Assembly (NCBI GenBank): GCA_963682055.1
Contig: OY821740.1
Location: 35,236,795 to 35,300,794 of the forward strand
DNA: 64,000 nucleotides
Origin: Primula veris
Lineage: Eukaryota > Streptophyta > Magnoliopsida > Ericales > Primulaceae
Reading direction: 5' to 3'
In this document: in pieces, positions 46,363 to 57,023 of the stretch
How the letters are laid out: each line of letters opens with the position of its first letter
Numbering within the stretch: the first letter of the stretch is position 1
Made by a program: the position numbers and the translations under genes
Notes under the pieces: generated by a model
Database searches by the model: none
Told to the model about the DNA's origin: nothing
What the model saw: only the letters and a program-made list of their open reading frames with translations

Positions 46363-46708
46363 ATCTTAAACAATACTCTTTTTTGGTTTTACTAATTTCG
46401 AAAAGAAAAAGACTTTTTCTTTTATTTTATTTTGTTGACGTCTCGGTTTTTATTCTCGCAAAATCATTGCTAGTTTACTAGAAATTGAAATTTGCACATA
46501 GAATAAATCCGAATTGGTTTTAATCTTTTTATTCTAGAATACTATAAAGAATTCTTAGTGAAATCAAAAGTGATTTGATTTTCACGCTAGAATATCTTTT
46601 GATTGTTTTATTCTTTTAAAGCAAACTAATTAAGTTATAATTAGTATTTGCAATAAAAAATATTAGTTTTCTTGCGAGAAACTAAATCAGTTTATATTGT
46701 CATTTCAG

Positions 46709-47530
46709 ATGACTAATGAGGATCAAACACCCACCGTTCCTTCGGGAGACGTGCAGGGCACAGTTGTGATTGGCAGTAGCCATAACATTGCAAGCGCTGC
46801 GAGTGGGGGGGCTCAGGCTCAGGCTCAGGCTGAGGCCAAAGCTGCTGCGGCAAAGGCTGCGGCCGACGCCGCTGCGGCAGAGGCTGATGCTATGGCTGCG
46901 GCTGCGGCCGCAGCACAGGCTGCTGCTAAGGCTGCGGCCAAAGCAGCGCTTGTGGCAGTAGCCAGGGCAAAGGGCAAGGCTCCGGCAACGCCGGCGATGC
47001 CAATGTTGCCAACCTCTCAACTAGAGAGACCGAAAAAATTTAGGGGCAACAACTTCAAACGTTGGCAACAAAAGATGCTGTTTTACTTAACTGCCCTTAA
47101 TCTGACCCGGTTTCTCAAGGAGTCTGCACCTGTCCTTAGCGAGGACGATGAGGACGTGCAGACAGTTTCGGCGGTGGAAGTGTGGAAACACGGCGACTAC
47201 CTATGCTGGAACTACATCCTGTGTGCTCTGGATGACACTCTCTTTAGTGTATTCGAGCCCAAGGCTTCTGCAAAGGAGCTTTGGGAGTCTCTCGAAAGAA
47301 AGTACAAAGTGAATAACGCTGGCGTAAAGAAATTTGTCGTCACGGACTTTCATGAGTACATGATGACTGATGGGAAGAGTGTTATCGAGCAGGTTGAGGA
47401 ACTCCAACTCATATACCATAGGTTTGAGGTTGAGGGGCTAGTTATCAACGAACCTTTCCAAGTGGCATTAATGATTGAGAAACTGCCACCTTCTTGGAAA
47501 GAGTTTCAAAACTACCTGAAACACAAGTGA
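46709..47530 (+). pseudogene. Element 2 gag, Ala-rich N-terminus, with in-frame stop
   Basis: The frame starts at MTNEDQTPTVPSGDVQG (an upstream in-frame ATG lies at 46697). An alanine-rich stretch over residues about 30-90 (AAAKAAADAAAAEADAMAAA) is followed by the copia gag domain: PKKFRGNNFKRWQQKMLFYL, KELWESLERKYK, then the SVIEQVEELQLIY region and LPPSWKEFQNYLKHK before a TGA at 47528-47530. The gag sequence continues in frame beyond it (LEGLIERLNVEQS) and reaches a further TAG near 47660. Confidence 0.85.
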
Positions 47531-50516
47531 AAGGCTATGACCTTGGAGGGACTCATTGAGAGGCTCAATGTTGAGCAAAGCAACCGCCGATCCGGAAGGA
47601 AAGGCGGTGGTGGAGCAAGCAACGCGGTTGCCAAGGCCCATGTGGTTGAGGACGCTGTGTCTTAGCGAAAACGCTTTGACAGCGGTGTCAGTGCTTCTCT
47701 CAAGAAGAAATTCATGGGAGATTGCTTTGTGTGCAACAAACCGGGCCATCGTGCCACGGATTGTAAGATGCGCACCGACAAGCCCAACCCCCCCCCCCCC
47801 CCCCCCCCCCACCCACCCAAAAGAGGAAGTTCCAAGGGAAATGGAGGAAGAGGGCACCTGCTCAGGCAAATATGGCTGAGGGAGGAGATGATGTTGGACA
47901 AGACTACATGCACCTGAGTGCTGTGGTTTCTGAAGTGAACCTGGTGGGGAGCAACCCAAAGGAATGGTGGCTGGACACAGGCGCCACCAGTCATATCTGT
48001 GCCAGCAAATGGATGTTCAAGACCTATATGGCCGTGGACAATGAGAGCTGCTTCATGGGGAACTCGGCTACTTCCAGGGTGGAAGGAAAAGGAACCGTGC
48101 TGCTGAGGATGACATCGGGAAAGGAGCTCACACTGAATGGCGTGCTCCATGTGCCGAAAATTCGCAAGAATCTGGTTTCCGGGTCTGTTATGGTGAACAA
48201 ATGATTTAAAGTTGTATTTGAATCTGCTAAAATTGTAATCACCTTAAATGGAATGTATGTAGGCCATGGCTATATGACCAACGGCATGTTTAAATTAAAT
48301 GTTGGTACTTCGGCTCCTAAAGCCGAGTTAGCTATTGAGGGTACTAAGGCTGAGGCCAGTACCAAGAATAATGTAACCGTTAATGTTGCCCAAGTGGCTA
48401 ATAAAACTTCTTTTGCTTATTCTTGCGATTCATTTAATTTATGGCATGGTAGATTAGGTCATGTGAATGCTAATTCTATGAAGAAATTAATATCACTGAA
48501 TCTACTACCTAATTTTGTATTTGATAAACAACATAAATGTGAGATTTGTGTTGAGGCAAAATTAACCAAGTCTTCGTATCAACATATTGAACGAAGTACT
48601 GAACCTCTCGGTCTAATACACACGGATGTATGCGACTTAAAGTTTATACAAATGCGAGAAGGGAAAAAGTATTTCATCACGTTTATAGATGATTGTACTA
48701 GATATTGCTATGTCTACTTAATGAGAAGTAAAGACGAAGCGGTAGAGAAATTCGCTCTATATAAGACCGAAGTAGAAAATCAACTCAATAAAAAGATTAA
48801 AATGTTGAGGAGTGATAGAGGCGGTGAATACGAGGCACCGTTTGCGCAGATATGCATAGAAAATGGCATTATACATCAAACCACAGCCCCATACTCTCCG
48901 GAGCAGAATGGGGTTGCCGAGCGTAAGAATAGGACGCTCAAGGAAATGATGAATGCTATGTTAATATGTTTTGGGTTACCCCAGAACATGTGGGGGGAAG
49001 CGCTGCTTTCCGCCAACTATGTATTGAACAAGCTACCGCATAAGAAGCGTGATAAACCACCTTATGAACTATGGAAAGGCCATAGGCCGAGCTATAAATT
49101 CTTAAGGGTTTGGGGTTGTCTCGCAAAGGTCCTTGTCTCGCTTCCGAAAAGAACGAGAATAGGGCCAAAGACGGTAGACTGTGTGTTCATAGGATATGCA
49201 CAAAACAGTAGTGCTTATCGTTTTCTAGTGCACAAGTCGGATAATCCCGATGTGCATGTAGATACTATCATCGAAGCTCGAGAAGCTTCTTTCTTCGAGG
49301 AGATCTTTCCCCGCAAGTCTTCCATAACTGTAGAGACTGAGGAGTCACACAGTGAGGAAAATATGGGGGCAAGTGAACCGTTGGAGGAAGAAGAAGAAGA
49401 GCCTCGACGTAGTAAAAGGGCCAGAAAGGAAACGTCTTTCGGTCTAGATTTTGTAACCTTCATGATAGAAGGCGAACCGGCGACATTTAAAGAAGCAATG
49501 TCATCCCCGGAAGCCCAATATTGGGAGGAAGCGATCAACAATGAGGTTGAATCGATATTACAAAATCATACTTGGGAACTAGTGGATCTACCACCCGGGT
49601 GTAAGCCACTAGGACACAAGTAGATCTTCAAGAGGAAGAGAAGGCTCGATGGAACGATCGAGAAATACAAGGCGAGGCTTGTAGTGAAAGGTTTTAGACA
49701 AACCGAAGGTGTCGACTATTTCGACACCTATGCTCCTGTCTCCAGGAAGACGTCAATCCGGATAGTCATTGCTCTCGCGGCACTGTTCGATCTAGAAATA
49801 CATCAAATGGATGTTAAAACGGCGTTCTTGAATGGTGAGTTGGAAGAGGAAATTTACATAGAACAACCAGAAGGGTTTGTGGTTCCAGGTAAAGCTCACA
49901 AGGTGTGTAAACTTGTGAAGTCCTTGTATGGACTCAAACAAGCACCGAAACAATTGCACGAAAAATTTGATAGAGTGATGCTATCAAACGGTTTTCGAAT
50001 AAATGAATGTGACAAATGCGTCTACGTAAAAGGTAATAAAAAGGACTACGTGGTAGTCTGCCTCTACGTAGACGACATGATTATAATAGGGAGTATTGAT
50101 AACATCAACTCCACTAAGAAAATGTTATCACAAAAATTCGAGATGAAAGACTTGGGTGTCGCTGATGTTATACTTGGTATGAAAATTACCAAGACATCAA
50201 ACGGATATGCGCTATCTCAAACTCACTATGTCAAGCAGATGCTTGACAAATTTGATAAAGATAGTAGAGCTACATCCAGAACTCCGATAGAGATCTCAAC
50301 CACCCTGAAAAAGAATTTTGGGGAGAGTGTGAGACAGTTGGAATACTCTTGAATAATAGGTAGTCTCATGTACGTCATGAACTGTACTAGACCAGACATA
50401 GCGAACTCAGTAAGTAGACTGAGTAGGTACACCAGTAATCCCAATGAGGAACACTGGAAGGCCATCATGAGACTTCTCAGATACATGAGATACACAGCCG
50501 ACCGAGGGTTGCATTA
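47531..50516 (+). pseudogene. Element 2 pol: knuckle, protease, integrase, RT (broken)
   Basis: A CCHC knuckle CFVCNKPGHRATDC lies near 47725. A run of about 20 C at 47790-47810 then shifts the frame from 2 to 1. Protease with [12 protein letters not shown] is near 47965. Integrase follows, with HGRLGHVN, CEICVEAK, HTDVCD, RSDRGGEY and PEQNGVAERKNR. Reverse transcriptase is at 49630-50350, with QMDVKTAFLNG and LYVDDM, so its core motifs are present. In-frame stops occur at 48202-48204, 49621-49623 and 50350-50352. The sequence then continues as [20 protein letters not shown] until the nested solo LTR at 50517. Confidence 0.88.
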
Positions 50517-51783
50517 TGTTGAACTTAGAGTTCAATAATTATTTTGATTATAACTTTGATTATGTCTTTAATGATTTTACGATTTCGATAATATAATGCT
50601 TGTCTTTTCCAAAAGAAGTAAATGAAAATTTCAGATGCCAGAAAGATAGAGCACAGAAAAACGAAGCCACAGGTTCAGACGGAACCAAAATCGGAGCTAA
50701 AACGAAGGAGTTATGAGCATTCGAAGAAAAGCGAGAAAACAGAGAACGACCGATCAACTGGACAAAAACGACCGATCGTTTTTGGTCCAAATTCTTCCAG
50801 TGAGTCCATTATAAAAACGACCGATCGTTTCTAAAAAAAGACCGATCGTTTTTTCTGAAAACGACCGATCGACTGTAGAAAACGACCGATCGTTTTCTGC
50901 AGATTTCGAAAACAGCTTTTCAGCTTATTCTGGAAAATAGCTTAAACCACTGAATAAAAGCCTCAACCACTGCCAACGGTCATATACAGAAAAACAGACT
51001 TTGGTGATTATAAAAACCAACCCAATTCACTTTCCAAAGTCACCAATTACATACATACATATCCATAATCAATCCTTCAACCTCTCTCATATACATAAAC
51101 CCAAAATCACCATTTTGGTGAAATATTTCGAAAAGAGAGAAATTGAAGATAAATCGATACAAGCTCTAACAAAGATAAAACATCATCGAAACCACAAATT
51201 AGCTTATTTAAGAAGCAATCAATTGTGGGTGTTGTTTTAATTTTTGACAAAATTGTAAAGAGCGTTTTATAAGCTCATTGTGAGTGAGTGTTTGGGTAGA
51301 AGCTTTTATGCCAAAGTGTTGGTTAAAAGTTCTAGGTTAAACACTTGGGTACTCATAGATTGAGGGGGAGTCGTTGACTCATTAGACGTGTACGCTTGCA
51401 CTTGAATCAAGAGTAGGAACCTCGGGTAGAGGGTGAGCCAATCGGTCGATTGAGCTCGATTAGGATTTGTAAAATCGGGAAGAACAATTATAGTGAAATA
51501 CTCGGTAGTACCGAGGAGAGGACGTAGGCCGTTTGCCGAACCTCTATAAAATCACGGTGTCATTTTCTTTCCCTTGCTTTTACTTTTCGCAACTTATATT
51601 CTTGCTTATTTATTGCTTGCGTTTAGTAATTTAGCAATTCATTAACTTTTGTTAAACGCTTAAGCTTAGAATTGCATAAGTTGGGTTGTTAGTTGCTTAG
51701 AATTTTTAATTCCGCAAAAACGCCTAGAAACCTTATTCACCTCCCCCCCCCCCCTCTAAGGTTTAGCCGCACCGGGGCCAACA
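50517..51783 (+). mobile_element. Nested solo LTR of a third family, 1267 bp
   Basis: The segment begins TGTTGAACTT and ends GGGGCCAACA, flanked by the target duplication CATTA at 50512-50516 and 51784-51788. It interrupts the sequence coding LHY...[13 protein letters not shown] of element 2. No internal region is present, so it is a solo LTR left by recombination. Six ACCGATC blocks at 50745-50896 lie upstream of a TATA box (TATAAAAA, 51009-51016). The 3' part contains a C run at 51743-51754 followed by TCTAAGG, a style typical of plant copia LTR ends. Confidence 0.88.
50745..50896. promoter_or_regulatory. Cluster of six AACGACCGATCGTTT-type motifs
   Basis: ACCGATC occurs six times within about 150 bases. 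Five copies contain the palindrome CGATCG, and most are flanked as AACGACCGATCGTTTT. The cluster lies about 110 bases upstream of the LTR TATA box, where U3 enhancer or silencer sites would be expected. It is probably a tandem protein-binding array. The binding factor is unknown. Confidence 0.65.
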
Positions 51784-51788
51784 CATTA

Positions 51789-52290
51789 TACCAGATATCC
51801 AGCTGTACTGGAAGGATATTCTGATGCAAATTGGATCTCGGATTCCAACAGTACACGATCCACTAGCGGATATGTGTTCGTGATGGGAGGAGCAGCTGTC
51901 TCATGGAGATCATCCAAGCAGACTTGCATAGCTAGATCAACTATGGAATCTGAGTTCATAGCGTTGGATCTAGCAACAGAAGAGGCTGACTGGCTGAGAA
52001 GCTTTCTGGAAGGAATTCCAATGTGGCCGAAACCTGTCCCAGCAATAAGCATGCACTGGGATAGTCAGTCGGCTATTGGACGGGCGCAGGATCATATGTA
52101 TAATGGAAAGTCCCGACATATTCGTCGGAGACATAAATCCGTAAGAGAATTGTTAGCTAACGGTGTGGTGTCTTTAGATTTTGTGAGATCTAAAGACAAT
52201 ATAGCGGATCCATTTACAAAAGGCTTGACTCAGGTAGGAGTTGAAGTTTCATCGAGGGGAATGGGGTTGAAGCCCATTAAACTGGAAACC
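51789..52290 (+). pseudogene. Element 2 RNase H (3' part of pol after the nested LTR)
   Basis: Resumes the pol frame with [54 protein letters not shown] and [14 protein letters not shown], ending at DPFTKGL near 52225. The catalytic D and E positions (SDANW, MESEF) and the later D (HWDSQSA) are visible. The frame stays open to 52389. The nested insertion plus its duplication is a multiple of three in length but introduces its own stops. Confidence 0.85.
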
Positions 52291-52389
52291 TCCTCAGAGG
52301 CAACCCAACCCGAACTGGATTCTCCAGCGTCGGGTTCAATGGGAAAACCGAACTGTGGGGGTGACCGAACAAAGCACTCGGGAACTTAA

Positions 52390-52864
52390 GTTCCCAACCC
52401 ATTTCTAGGATGAAAGAGTGATAGACCTAGACCATCTTAAGGGTGAGCATGAGGCTCTTAATGAAAACAAGTATCTTGAAGGTCGAGAGGGGTGAGTCAG
52501 GACACCCTTGACTTGAAATCACCTATGACGAGTGTGTATGGCCGATACTATGTGATGAGCCATGGGCTAAATCACTAGAGCGCTCGGTTGAATTTTGCCA
52601 AGGCAGTCCACGGCCAAATATGGACAACAACCAAAGGGCTTAGTAAGTGGTGTAGAGAGGACACTGTGTGCGCATTAACCTGGTATGCACAAACGCTAAA
52701 GGGTTCAAGGCTTAAAGGCTACCCAATAGTAGCATATCAGATCTTACGTCACTACGGCAGGTTCAAGGCGCGCGCTACCTGTCCTTATGCAGTGAACTCT
52801 TACGGTTCTCTCGTATGCATTTAGGAGCATTCTATTTTCAGCCAATTGCATTCATGTGGGGGAT
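52390..52864 (+). other. Element 2 3' untranslated spacer and polypurine tract
   Basis: Non-coding spacer of about 475 bases between RNase H and the right LTR. GTGGGGGATT at 52857-52864 is the polypurine tract abutting the LTR start at 52865. Confidence 0.75.
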
Positions 52865-54281
52865 TGTTGGAAAAACATGTTAAAAACATGGGTGTTTCTG
52901 AATGGTCGCTGGACCAACTTCGAGTCATTTTTTCATGTGACAGCACTGAGTTGTTTATACCGTACTCAACGTATTTGAGTAGCCCGTGTGACGAGCTTCG
53001 TAACGGTATATCGCATGACCTATTTGGAGAATGGGTGTGAATACAAAGTGGCTTCAAAGTTGGGCTATCGAAAGCTCAAATCTGGAAAACGAAATGGTTA
53101 ATGAGAAAACAATTTAGAATAATCCCATATTGGAAGATTGAAGGTCAATTTTACAATATATATAGAAGGCCAACCCATGTAGTTGTTAAACAAACAAAGT
53201 CCACATACACCTAAGAGTATTAGTGTGTACCACACATGCGCGCTCGCTCGTGTCTCGTGTCTCGGGTCGCGGGCACGGGATTTGGGATTTGGGATTTGTC
53301 TCAGGTCTCGGGTCTCGGGTCTTGGGTCCAAATCCAAAATGGGAGTTTTGTATAAAATACAAAAGGAGTCCCTAGAGTTTCCAGAAACAGAAACGCCAGC
53401 AATGAATGAGATTGAATGCTGCGGTTTCAGAATTGATTGAGCGGATTCTGGGGGGTGTAACTCCCAGAATTAATGACCAACATTTATGGCTGCGGTTTCA
53501 GTAGAGCCTATAAAAGGCAGCCCTCCCCCTCTCATTTCAACACACCAGAATACACACAACCTCACAGCATAAGCATCATATAGAGAGAGAGAACCGCACC
53601 ACCAACAGCTCGACCTGTGGTTCGGTGTCGGTTTCCATACGAGCCACTCTGAGATAGAAGTTGTACCTTGGGAACAAAGTCCCGAAACCAGAAACCTTTA
53701 AAGGTGGTTCGGGAAATATTGTTTAAGGGAAACTGCTCAGCAGTTGCCTCTTCTTTTTATATTTCTGTTATTTATTTTTCAGTCATTTATATTCTGTATA
53801 TTTCATTTCAGTACCATTTCATTTCTGTATTTTACATTTCAGTACTGTTTACTTTCAGTCTTTCTATTCTGTAATTTATTTTCAGTTCTGTAATTTCCAG
53901 TATTTACAAAAACCAGTCCGGCAGTTTTTTATTTGTTTAAAACCAGTCCGGCAGTTTGTCTTTTGTTTAAAACCAGTCCGGCAGTTTATTTAAAACCAGT
54001 CCGGCAGTTTGTTAAAACCAGTCCGGCAGTTTATTTAAAAACCATTCCGGCAGTTTGTTAAAACCAGTCCGGCAGTTTATTTAAAACCAGTCCGGCAGTT
54101 TCTTCGTTAAACCAGTCCGGCAGTTTCTTTATAACAGTCCTGCAGTTTATTTATTTGTTGAGTCAGGAATTGTAATTTATATTTCAATTGTGAGAAATAA
54201 AATTGTTATTTCCATTCAGTCATTTGTCTTTTACATTATTGTCTTTCAATTATTGTATTCGAAATAGTACCAAAACCAACA
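52865..54281 (+). repeat. Right LTR of element 2, 1417 bp, complete
   Basis: Begins TGTTGG, ends CCAACA. TATA box TATAAAAGG at about 53509-53517. Ten units of the CCAGTCCGGCAGTTT minisatellite occupy about 53910-54150, against six in the left LTR. A GTCTCGGGTCTTGGG tract at 53295-53330 corresponds to the expanded 9-base repeat of the left copy. Confidence 0.9.
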
Positions 54282-57023
54282 ATAATTAATTTAGAAGACT
54301 GAGTTAAGAAGATGATGGTATTATCAGAGAATTTAAGCAAAATAAAAAAATTCAAGAATAATGTTTTTTTATTTACTTATACAATACTATGCACGTGAAC
54401 TGTTGTGGAATATATAAGATATTATGTATAATATTCTTATAAATATAGCTAATTTTATACTTATACATAAAATTTAGCTATGACAGTTGAGAATGATCTT
54501 AGCATTATTTGTCTACAAGTCTATAGTCCAAGTTCCGTGTCCGCAAGTCCTAGGTTATTTTCGAAAAAAAATTGTTGATCTCCTTGGAAAATTATGTATA
54601 CTTTACTGCAGAACTAGCACATCTTTTAACAATCCACTGAATTCAATTGTTGAGGGTGAGTTTGGGGTCAGGCTAATTTAGTCAAAACATTTACGAAATG
54701 TGCAATCTATAGAATTTATTTGAGTTTTCGTCTGGTTGCGCAAACAGAAAAAAGCTACATTGATCCCGAATTTATATTGCCACCAAACCTATAAGTTATG
54801 GTACAAGGATGCAAAATTTGTAATAATATTACTTTATATCTGCACCGAATGTATATCGCCACCAAACCCATGGGATACAAATTCGCACCCAAAAAGGAAG
54901 CTACTCCACCCCCACCGTCTCCTCCTCCCCAAACCCACCGGAACCCTAACCTCCGCCGCCGATCAAAATGAAGTAAAGGATGAGTTACTGTAAAGTAGAC
55001 AGCGGTTTTCATGATCGGTTATAACGGTTTATATGGCCGTTAAAGCTAATATGAGGAGACAACATTTCCGTTTTTTGTTACGTAAGTTGACATTTTTTTA
55101 AATAGCATTAGGTAAGGCATATACTTTCTTTGTGTACTTAATCCATAAAGTGAGGGGTTTGACTTGTGACTTGTGTTACTGTGTAGTCATAGAACCTGTA
55201 ACCATTCATTTTTTACTATTATTAGCAAACAATAGGTGAGCGGTTGAGAAACTTAGTCCATGCTAACAAGAAGAAATAGGGGTGCGACCATTTGTTGTAA
55301 TTTATTATGCTTGTGTAAATATCAGTTTTATAATATAAAAAAACTCTATTCGACACTGCATCTCTTGTTTTAAGTTGCTCATCAATGGAGTTAATAACTG
55401 AGGCCGTCACGTATTTTCTCTCTTCCCCACTCTTTGTCGGTTTGTCCAACAACGCACCGTTACACTCTATTATCATCGAATCCGATTTTGCTGCATTATA
55501 AATTTCTAATGCACCTGCATTAACTATGGTTAACACCATTGGATCAGTTTTGATCTGACGGTTCAAAAGGCTCACATTTATACATTATTTCTCTACAAGT
55601 TCATCTCTTACCCCCCAAAAAATAAACACATCAAATGTTCTCATGTTGAAAACCCCACTTCAGTATCAGATGAACATTGCTTCTAAATTCCAAAATCATA
55701 AAACAAATGCTTTTTATAAATGGAGAATCCATCATGGGAATCTTATGAGATGCTTACTCTCTTTACTCTTATCACTCTTTCCCCCTGATTTCTTTTTACC
55801 AAATACTTTATGCAATTCATTTATAATGGATTCTATGAAAGTTCACTTACGGTGTACGCACCAATTACATTAACATTTTTCCTCATATTTAACTTAATTA
55901 GCATTACTTTTATATTTTTAGAATAACAGTTTAACTTTATACATTTTTCAGCTTTCCTATCAAATTTATTATCATAACTAAATATTCCTATATTTTAATA
56001 TCCTTCTATCAATTTTTTTCAACCCAAATTAATTTATTAGAACAATCACATTAAATAACTTACAAATTTTCTCGTATTTAAAGTAAAAAGTACATTTTTA
56101 CAACTTATAAGTAAACATTTTGGTTTATACAAATTATCAGTTTTTTTTTATCAATTTCTCTATCAAAATTATACAACTCGTCTTTTTGTTATTTTATTAA
56201 TTTATATGTGAAAAATACAAATAAATGAGAAAGAATAAGAGAAAAATAAGAGAGAGAAATTATTATTTTAATTATAAAGGAACATCTTGATCTCTTGTAT
56301 TTGAGGGATATTTGAGTTCATGTAAATTTAAGGTAATAGATAGAAAAACTGATGCGTGTACAATTTTAGAACAATCTTATCATATTTAACGTAAATGAGT
56401 CATATAAGAGAACTGATACACTTAATACACTAAACCAGGACGAAATGGCTACACCCTAACAGTCTAGTTACATTAACAGATAACATTCATCAAATTCTTG
56501 ACATTTATTTCATCTCCTCAAGTGTATTTACAACTAGCTGTTGATAGATCTGTCAAGTGACAGTAAAAGATTATACACGAAACACACACATGAAAAAACT
56601 TCGATATACAATACTAGCGGTATCTATCGATATAGGTAACTGAACTACCAGAAACGAGATATTAACAAAAACTAAAAGTTGAAACAGCTTATACGTCAAA
56701 TGACATTTATTCATCTTATATACTCGGTACTAGAATACCAACATTCAAGAACAGTTTGCATTAGAGAAAAACCAAAAATGCTTCGCATGTGAACATAGAT
56801 CACATCATTGGGAGGTATCGGAACTTTTATGGCATTTTTTTCAAATAAATTAAAATTTGTAATAATAATCATATTACCCTAGGAAGAAGTAAACCAGGGT
56901 ACTGCTCAGCTAAACGTGAAAAAAGAGGTTCTACAGTAATGCACACATTGATTTCTCCAGATGCCATATCACCTTGCAGAGAAATTTTTTCGATCCATAA
57001 AATCCCTATAGATGGATCCTATA
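54282..57023. other. Intergenic region between element 2 and the TMEM120-like gene
   Basis: Mostly AT-rich. Positions 54760-54800 and 54845-54885 share CGAATnTATATnGCCACCAAACC, an old short duplication. It is followed by a GC-rich patch with a 33-codon frame beginning MGYKFAPKKEATPPPP at 54869, possibly a relic of a gene start. The minus-strand frame at 55222-55575 contains SDSMIIECNGALL, which recalls DUF295 proteins but is otherwise unrecognised. No supported gene. Confidence 0.4.

Larger units (their letters stand above)
45449..54281 (+). mobile_element. Second Ty1/copia retrotransposon, left LTR truncated, decayed
   Basis: The left LTR remnant is about 45449-46362 and the right LTR 52865-54281. 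Gag, protease, integrase, reverse transcriptase and RNase H are recognisable between them but broken. The right LTR begins TGTTGG and ends CCAACA and is preceded by a polypurine tract GTGGGGGATT. The left copy lacks the first 430 bases or so of the LTR, so no target duplication can be read. The LTRs differ at about ten sites in 0.9 kb, so it is older than the Sirevirus. A solo LTR of another family lies inside its RNase H region. Its LTR is related to the old solo LTR at 30786-41843. Confidence 0.9.

Noticed and set aside
46700..47020. Minus-strand frame of 106 codons opposite gag
   Set aside because: Shadow of the alanine-rich gag sequence. Its Ser/Arg/Cys content is the complement of GCN repeats.
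47468..48150. Two long minus-strand frames of about 160 codons
   Set aside because: Shadows of element 2 gag-pol, containing poly-Gly from the C run. No family features.
50745..50896. ACCGATC array as a CRISPR-like structure
   Set aside because: Repeats of only 7-14 bases with irregular short spacers in a plant LTR. A promoter motif array fits better.
53910..54150. Regular short repeats that could suggest a CRISPR array
   Set aside because: The units abut with nearly constant short linkers, lie inside an LTR and occur in eukaryotic DNA. No cas genes or unique spacers.
54869..54970. Small Pro-rich frame starting MGYKFAPKKEA
   Set aside because: Only 33 codons, no homology recognised, no splice partner. 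Noted only as a possible relic.
55222..55575. 117-codon minus-strand frame
   Set aside because: Only a short ECNGALL match to DUF295. The rest is not recognisable and the composition is ordinary for intergenic DNA.
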